Assembly (NCBI GenBank): GCA_015259305.1
Contig: JABZGO010000062.1
Coordinates: forward strand, 1 to 9,063
Length of the DNA: 9,063 nt
DNA from: Alloprevotella tannerae
GTDB taxonomy: Bacteria > Bacteroidota > Bacteroidia > Bacteroidales > Bacteroidaceae
Reading direction: 5' to 3'
Translations under genes and position numbers: made by a program
Notes under the pieces: generated by a model
What the model saw: only the letters and a program-made list of their open reading frames with translations
The model's database searches: none
What the model was told of the DNA's origin: nothing
Shown: positions 5,987-9,063 of the stretch, one piece after another
How the letters are laid out: each line of letters begins with the position of its first letter
Numbering within the stretch: the first letter of the stretch is position 1

Positions 5987-7048
5987 TCAAAGCAGATCAG
6001 AAAAGGCTTCTATGGCCTCTTCCGCTTTTTTAATCGCATCTACTAAAGAGCAGGCCAATTCACCTCCACTTGCATTCAGATGGCCCCCGCCATTAAAAAA
6101 GGTCTGCGCCATTTTATTGCAAGGAAAATCATCTACAGACCGCAAACTGACGCGAATAACATCGCGTTCCGTATCTTCACGCAAAGAGATACTCAGGCGC
6201 ATACCTTTGACTTGTAGAGGCATATTCACGATGCCCTCCGCATCACCTCGCTTAAAATGGAAGCGTTGCATCTCCTCGCGTGTCAAAGTAAAGATAGAAG
6301 CGCGATTGTTTGCGTAGAATTGCAGTTTATCATGCAAGATATAGCCCTCCAAACGCAATCGATCTACAGAGTAATTGTTGTACACATTACGATAAATCTT
6401 GTCTTTATCGATACCGCGCTCCAGTAAAAGACTGATAACTTGGTAGACCTCCGGCCGCGATGAATTGTAGGTGAAAGCCCCCGTGTCTGTCATCATCCCG
6501 GTATAGAGGCAGGCCGCAGTAGACTTAGTCATATCATCGTAACCTCCGAGCTGACACACTAAACGAAAGACAATCTCGCACGTGGAGGACAATTCCGGAA
6601 AAGAGAGAAGTTGCTCCGCGGGCAAATCTTTAAGCGTTTGCTGCTCCGCTTCATCTGCGAAAAGATGATGATCAATTACCAGCAACGCGGCTTTCGACTT
6701 CTCTACGGCCTGGCCTAAGTCAAGAATCCGACGAAGGTCATTAAAGTCTAAGCAACAAATCAAATCTGCCTCCTTTACCAACTGATTGGCCTGTTCACGC
6801 TTGTGGTCGTAGAAGATGATTTTTTCGTTGTTAGGCAGCCAACGTAAGAAGTCAGGGAAAGGATTGGGGAGGACGATAGAAACCTTCTTGTGCAATCCTC
6901 TTAAATAGTCGGCCCAGGCGAGACAAGCCCCCGTAGCATCGCCATCCGGACTTCTATGCGCACAGAGAACAACGTTGTTGGCTTGACGCAACAATGTAAC
7001 GAGCTTTAATAAACGAGCGTCATCTAAAAGTGAAAGCAAATCACGCAT
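5987..7048 (-). CDS. nrnA: DHH-family phosphoesterase, NrnA-like oligoribonuclease / pAp phosphatase
   Basis: This 353-residue protein has the full DHH/DHHA1 architecture. Metal-binding motifs are HRSPDGD (His31, Asp35, Asp37), Asp101 in CLDFND, the DHH triad at 126-128 in VIDHH, and Asp188 in MMTDTGAF. The C-terminal DHHA1 domain carries the nucleic-acid-binding GGGHLNASGG at 320-329. By family, such proteins degrade 2-5 nt RNA fragments to mononucleotides and dephosphorylate pAp to AMP using Mn2+. Some relatives instead hydrolyse cyclic dinucleotide products, so the substrate range is inferred. Its length is slightly above the usual 310-345, with a short N-terminal extension (MRDLLSLLDDARL). 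The gene starts 15 bases after rpe and is surely co-transcribed with it. It is cytoplasmic. All key residues are present. Confidence 0.93.
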   Translation of the reverse strand: MRDLLSLLDDARLLKLVTLLRQANNVVLCAHRSPDGDATGACLAWADYLRGLHKKVSIVLPNPFPDFLRWLPNNEKIIFYDHKREQANQLVKEADLICCLDFNDLRRILDLGQAVEKSKAALLVIDHHLFADEAEQQTLKDLPAEQLLSFPELSSTCEIVFRLVCQLGGYDDMTKSTAACLYTGMMTDTGAFTYNSSRPEVYQVISLLLERGIDKDKIYRNVYNNYSVDRLRLEGYILHDKLQFYANNRASIFTLTREEMQRFHFKRGDAEGIVNMPLQVKGMRLSISLREDTERDVIRVSLRSVDDFPCNKMAQTFFNGGGHLNASGGELACSLVDAIKKAEEAIEAFSDLL

Positions 7049-7063
7049 ATAATAAAGTCTTGG

Positions 7064-7708
7064 TTAGAGATGCTTCAAGGCGTGAATTTCTTCCTCCGGA
7101 TCTTGCGCTTTGAAGATGGCACTTCCTGCGACCAAGACGTCTGCACCAGCTTCAGCGAGCAGTTTGCCCGTCGTGCGATTTACACCGCCATCAATCTCAA
7201 TCAAGGTAGAGGCGCCATTGGCTTTAATAAGTTGCTTCAAACGACGTGTCTTCTCTACGGCATGCTCAATAAACTTCTGTCCGCCAAAGCCCGGGTTGAC
7301 GCTCATCAGCATCACCAAGTCGAGATCTCCGATAATATCCTCCAAAAGAGAAACGGGTGTATGCGGGTTAAGCGTTACGCCGGCCATCATACCTGCGGCT
7401 TTTATCTGCTGTACGGTACGATGCAGGTGGGTGCAAGCTTCATAGTGTACATTCATAATTTTAGCACCAAGGTCTGCCACTTGCGTAACAAACTTTTCAG
7501 GCTGTACGATCATCAAATGCACATCTAAGGGTTTCGTAGCCAACTTGGCCATCGCCTCCATCACAGGAAAGCCAAAAGAAATATTGGGTACGAAGACGCC
7601 ATCCATTACGTCTAAATGATACCAATCAGCCTCGCTTCGATTAAGCATAGCGATATCATCGGCCAAATGGCCAAAGTCTGCGGAAAGCAAAGAAGGTGAA
7701 ACAATCAT
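7064..7708 (-). CDS. rpe: Ribulose-phosphate 3-epimerase
   Basis: This complete 214-residue TIM-barrel enzyme interconverts D-ribulose-5-phosphate and D-xylulose-5-phosphate in the non-oxidative pentose phosphate pathway. Family residues are all visible: Ser7 in SPSLLSADF, His31 and Asp33 in HLDVMDG, His64 in LDVHLM, the phosphate-binding MSVNPGFGGQKF at 135-146, catalytic Asp173 in EIDGG, and AGSAIF at 194-199. The length is typical (about 215-225). It is the first gene of a minus-strand pair with nrnA and is divergent from pheS. Upstream lie a TACCTTTG -7 box and a leader with one TTGTCC and two GGACAA words that could form alternative hairpins. The start ATG at 7708 gives the canonical N-terminus. 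Confidence 0.97.
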   Translation of the reverse strand: MIVSPSLLSADFGHLADDIAMLNRSEADWYHLDVMDGVFVPNISFGFPVMEAMAKLATKPLDVHLMIVQPEKFVTQVADLGAKIMNVHYEACTHLHRTVQQIKAAGMMAGVTLNPHTPVSLLEDIIGDLDLVMLMSVNPGFGGQKFIEHAVEKTRRLKQLIKANGASTLIEIDGGVNRTTGKLLAEAGADVLVAGSAIFKAQDPEEEIHALKHL

Positions 7709-7710
7709 AG

Positions 7711-7745
7711 TTGTCCGTAATTAAGGTTGTCCAATACAAGGACAA
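7711..7745 (-). promoter_or_regulatory. rpe leader with competing TTGTCC/GGACAA pairing words
   Basis: On the minus strand the predicted leader reads TTGTCC (7745-7740), a 7-base loop, GGACAA (7732-7727), 10 bases, then a second GGACAA (7716-7711) two bases before the ATG. The first word can pair perfectly with either copy. Pairing with the second would bury the bases just upstream of the start codon. The geometry is seen directly; a regulatory role is a guess. Confidence 0.35.
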
Positions 7746-7758
7746 AAATTTAACGCGA

Positions 7759-7766
7759 CAAAGGTA
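7759..7766 (-). promoter_or_regulatory. Putative rpe promoter, -7 element
   Basis: The minus strand reads TACCTTTG, fitting the Bacteroidetes TAnnTTTG -7 consensus. Transcription would begin near 7752, giving a leader of about 44 bases before the rpe ATG. No clear TTTG -33 box is found at the usual distance; only GCTGTTTTC lies in that area. Confidence 0.55.
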
Positions 7767-7892
7767 CTGCTTTTATTATGAAAACAGCTGACAATAGCGT
7801 GAAATAAGCACGCAAATCAATACGTAACACCGCTCAACCAGATAAACTACCAACAACTAAAGACTGAACATTATGGAATATTGATCCTTCCT

Positions 7893-7923
7893 TTTGATTT
7901 AAGTCTGATTTGAACTAACTTTG
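7893..7923 (+). promoter_or_regulatory. pheS promoter, full Bacteroidetes -33/-7 type
   Basis: TTTG at 7893-7896 is followed by exactly 19 bases and then TAACTTTG at 7916-7923. This matches the primary sigma factor consensus of Bacteroidetes (TTTG, 19-21 bases, TAnnTTTG). Transcription should start near 7929-7930, leaving about a 20-base A-rich leader with no Shine-Dalgarno sequence. There is no room for a leader-peptide attenuator of the kind that controls pheST in E. coli. Confidence 0.85.
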
Positions 7924-7949
7924 CACCATCAAAATAAGCAGTAAAGAAT

Positions 7950-8969
7950 ATGTTAGAGAAGATACAAGCACTTTTTGCGCAGATTGAAGACTTGCACGCA
8001 AAAAATTTAGAAGAGCTTGAAGCCCTGCGCATAAAATTTTTGAGTAAGAAAGGTTGCTTAAATGATCTAATGAGTGAGTTCCGTAATGTTTCCGGTGAGC
8101 AAAAGCGGGAAGTCGGAATGAAGCTGAACGAACTCAAGCGTAATCTACAAGATAAGCTAAACACGCTGCGCCAAGAATTAGCTGTACAAGAAGACGAACA
8201 GGATGATTTGGATTTAACGCGTACGCCCTACCCTATACCTTTAGGCTCAAGGCATCCTATCAGCATTGTCAAGCAACGCTTGGTTGATATTTTCTCAAGG
8301 ATGGGCTTTACAATGGCAGATGGACCTGAAGTAGAGGACGACTGGCACGTATTTTCTTCTATGAACTTTGCAGATGATCACCCGGCTCGCGATATGCAAG
8401 ATACATTTTTCATAGAGCGACAACCTGATATTCTGCTGCGTACACATACCAGTTCAGTGCAAAGTCGTATTATGCAGACCCAAAAGCCACCTATCCGTGT
8501 GATTTGTCCAGGGCGCGTCTATCGTAATGAGGCTATTTCCTCTCGCGCACATTGCTTCTTTCACCAATTGGAAGGTCTATATATAGACGAGAACGTAAGT
8601 TTTGCAGACCTAAAGCAGGTCATGCTGACTTTTGCCCGCGAATTGTTTGGCCCTGACACGGAGATTAGACTTCGTCCTTCTTATTTTCCCTTTACAGAAC
8701 CCAGTGCAGAAATGGACATCAGCTGTTTTATCTGCGGTGGTGATGGCTGTAGTCTTTGTAAAAAGACTGGCTGGGTAGAAATCCTCGGTTGCGGAGAAGT
8801 TGATCCCAGCGTTTTAGAAAATTGCGGCATAGACAGTACGCGCTATAAAGGTTATGCTTTTGGTTTAGGCCTTGAGCGTATCGCCAATTTGCTTTATCGC
8901 GTAAGCGATTTGCGGCTTTTCTCTGAGAACAATGTGAAGTTCTTAGAAGAATTTACAGCTGCCAACTAA
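7950..8969 (+). CDS. pheS: Phenylalanine--tRNA ligase alpha subunit
   Basis: This is a complete 339-residue alpha subunit, which with PheT forms the alpha2-beta2 enzyme charging tRNA-Phe. Residues 1-90 are the charged N-terminal coiled-coil arm that contacts tRNA. The class II catalytic core follows: motif 1 region GFTMADGPEVEDDWHVF (119-135), motif 2 from GRVYRNEA (188-195) to HCFFHQLEGL (201-210), and motif 3 GYAFGLGLERIANL (301-314). Ala303 in AFG is the conserved residue shaping the phenylalanine pocket. Cys259, 262, 267 and 270 (CFICGGDGCSLC) form a zinc-ribbon-like cluster found in many non-proteobacterial PheS proteins. pheT is not next to it: a terminator follows at once, so the beta subunit must be encoded elsewhere, as is usual in this phylum. 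It has its own well-formed promoter. Confidence 0.97.
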   Translation: MLEKIQALFAQIEDLHAKNLEELEALRIKFLSKKGCLNDLMSEFRNVSGEQKREVGMKLNELKRNLQDKLNTLRQELAVQEDEQDDLDLTRTPYPIPLGSRHPISIVKQRLVDIFSRMGFTMADGPEVEDDWHVFSSMNFADDHPARDMQDTFFIERQPDILLRTHTSSVQSRIMQTQKPPIRVICPGRVYRNEAISSRAHCFFHQLEGLYIDENVSFADLKQVMLTFARELFGPDTEIRLRPSYFPFTEPSAEMDISCFICGGDGCSLCKKTGWVEILGCGEVDPSVLENCGIDSTRYKGYAFGLGLERIANLLYRVSDLRLFSENNVKFLEEFTAAN

Positions 8970-8975
8970 AAAGAT

Positions 8976-9011
8976 AAAGGCCACTCAAGCACATAACGAG
9001 TGGCCTTTTTT
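8976..9011 (+). terminator. Intrinsic terminator of pheS
   Basis: An 11-bp perfect stem is formed by AAAGGCCACTC (8976-8986) and GAGTGGCCTTT (8998-9008), with an 11-base loop. A run of six T begins at 9006. It starts six bases after the pheS stop and marks pheS as monocistronic. The 52 bases beyond it show no feature. Confidence 0.95.
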
Positions 9012-9063
9012 CGTATGTCAACACATTATCGGCTTTTTACTAAATCATACTGCTGCATTATGG

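Noticed and set aside
5937..6317. Plus-strand open frame of 126 codons
   Set aside because: It runs antisense to the well-supported nrnA, has low-complexity Ser/Arg-rich composition and no recognisable domain.
7070..7528. Plus-strand open frames opposite rpe (also 7110-7445)
   Set aside because: Both are antisense shadows of rpe, which carries every family residue in its own frame.
7797..7813. GCGTG-N7-CACGC inverted repeat between rpe and pheS
   Set aside because: Only five pairs, single copy, and not clearly placed relative to either promoter.
7924..7949. pheS leader-peptide attenuator or T-box
   Set aside because: The leader from the predicted start is only about 20 bases, which leaves no room for either element.

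Overview
The window looks like a stretch of a Bacteroidales chromosome, probably close to Prevotellaceae. Three things point there. The promoter upstream of pheS fits the Bacteroidetes -33/-7 consensus (TTTG, 19 bases, TAACTTTG). No start codon has an obvious Shine-Dalgarno sequence. Several proteins are of types known mainly from this phylum: a DUF4831-like protein, a BT0820-like HAD protein, a Cys-rich Fur subtype, and a secreted protein ending in a GIFIIDGKKIIIK-type tail. The genus is an inference from protein style; no marker gene here settles it.

Layout. Positions 3-5108 hold five plus-strand genes that read as one transcription unit: the 3' end of rfbA (dTDP-glucose synthesis), a large modular secreted protein of unknown function that overlaps it by ATGA, a small HAD-family protein, the bifunctional NAD(P)HX repair enzyme Nnr, and a DUF4831-like exported protein that overlaps nnr by ATGA. 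A strong intrinsic terminator at 5138-5186 closes the unit. Next comes a minus-strand fur-family regulator (5202-5648), then a 338-base gene-free stretch (5649-5986). After that lies the minus-strand pair rpe (7064-7708) and nrnA-like DHH phosphoesterase (5987-7048), transcribed from rpe towards nrnA. A divergent intergenic region (7709-7949) carries promoters for rpe and for plus-strand pheS (7950-8969). pheS ends in a clean terminator at 8976-9011. The last 52 bases show nothing.

How the genes fit together. Most are housekeeping or metabolite-repair genes: nucleotide-sugar supply, NAD(P)HX repair, pentose phosphate pathway, nanoRNA/pAp turnover and tRNA-Phe charging. There is one metal-type regulator. 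Two exported proteins of unknown role are each fused at the translational level (4-base overlaps) to a cytoplasmic enzyme gene.

The most unusual element is non-coding. At 5795-5887, upstream of fur, GTTTG and CAAAC arms alternate with spacers of exactly 7 and 4 bases, giving a strict 21-bp period. The last unit is remodelled into a perfect 9-bp inverted repeat. I see no evidence for a defence system, mobile element, CRISPR array or complete new pathway in this window.
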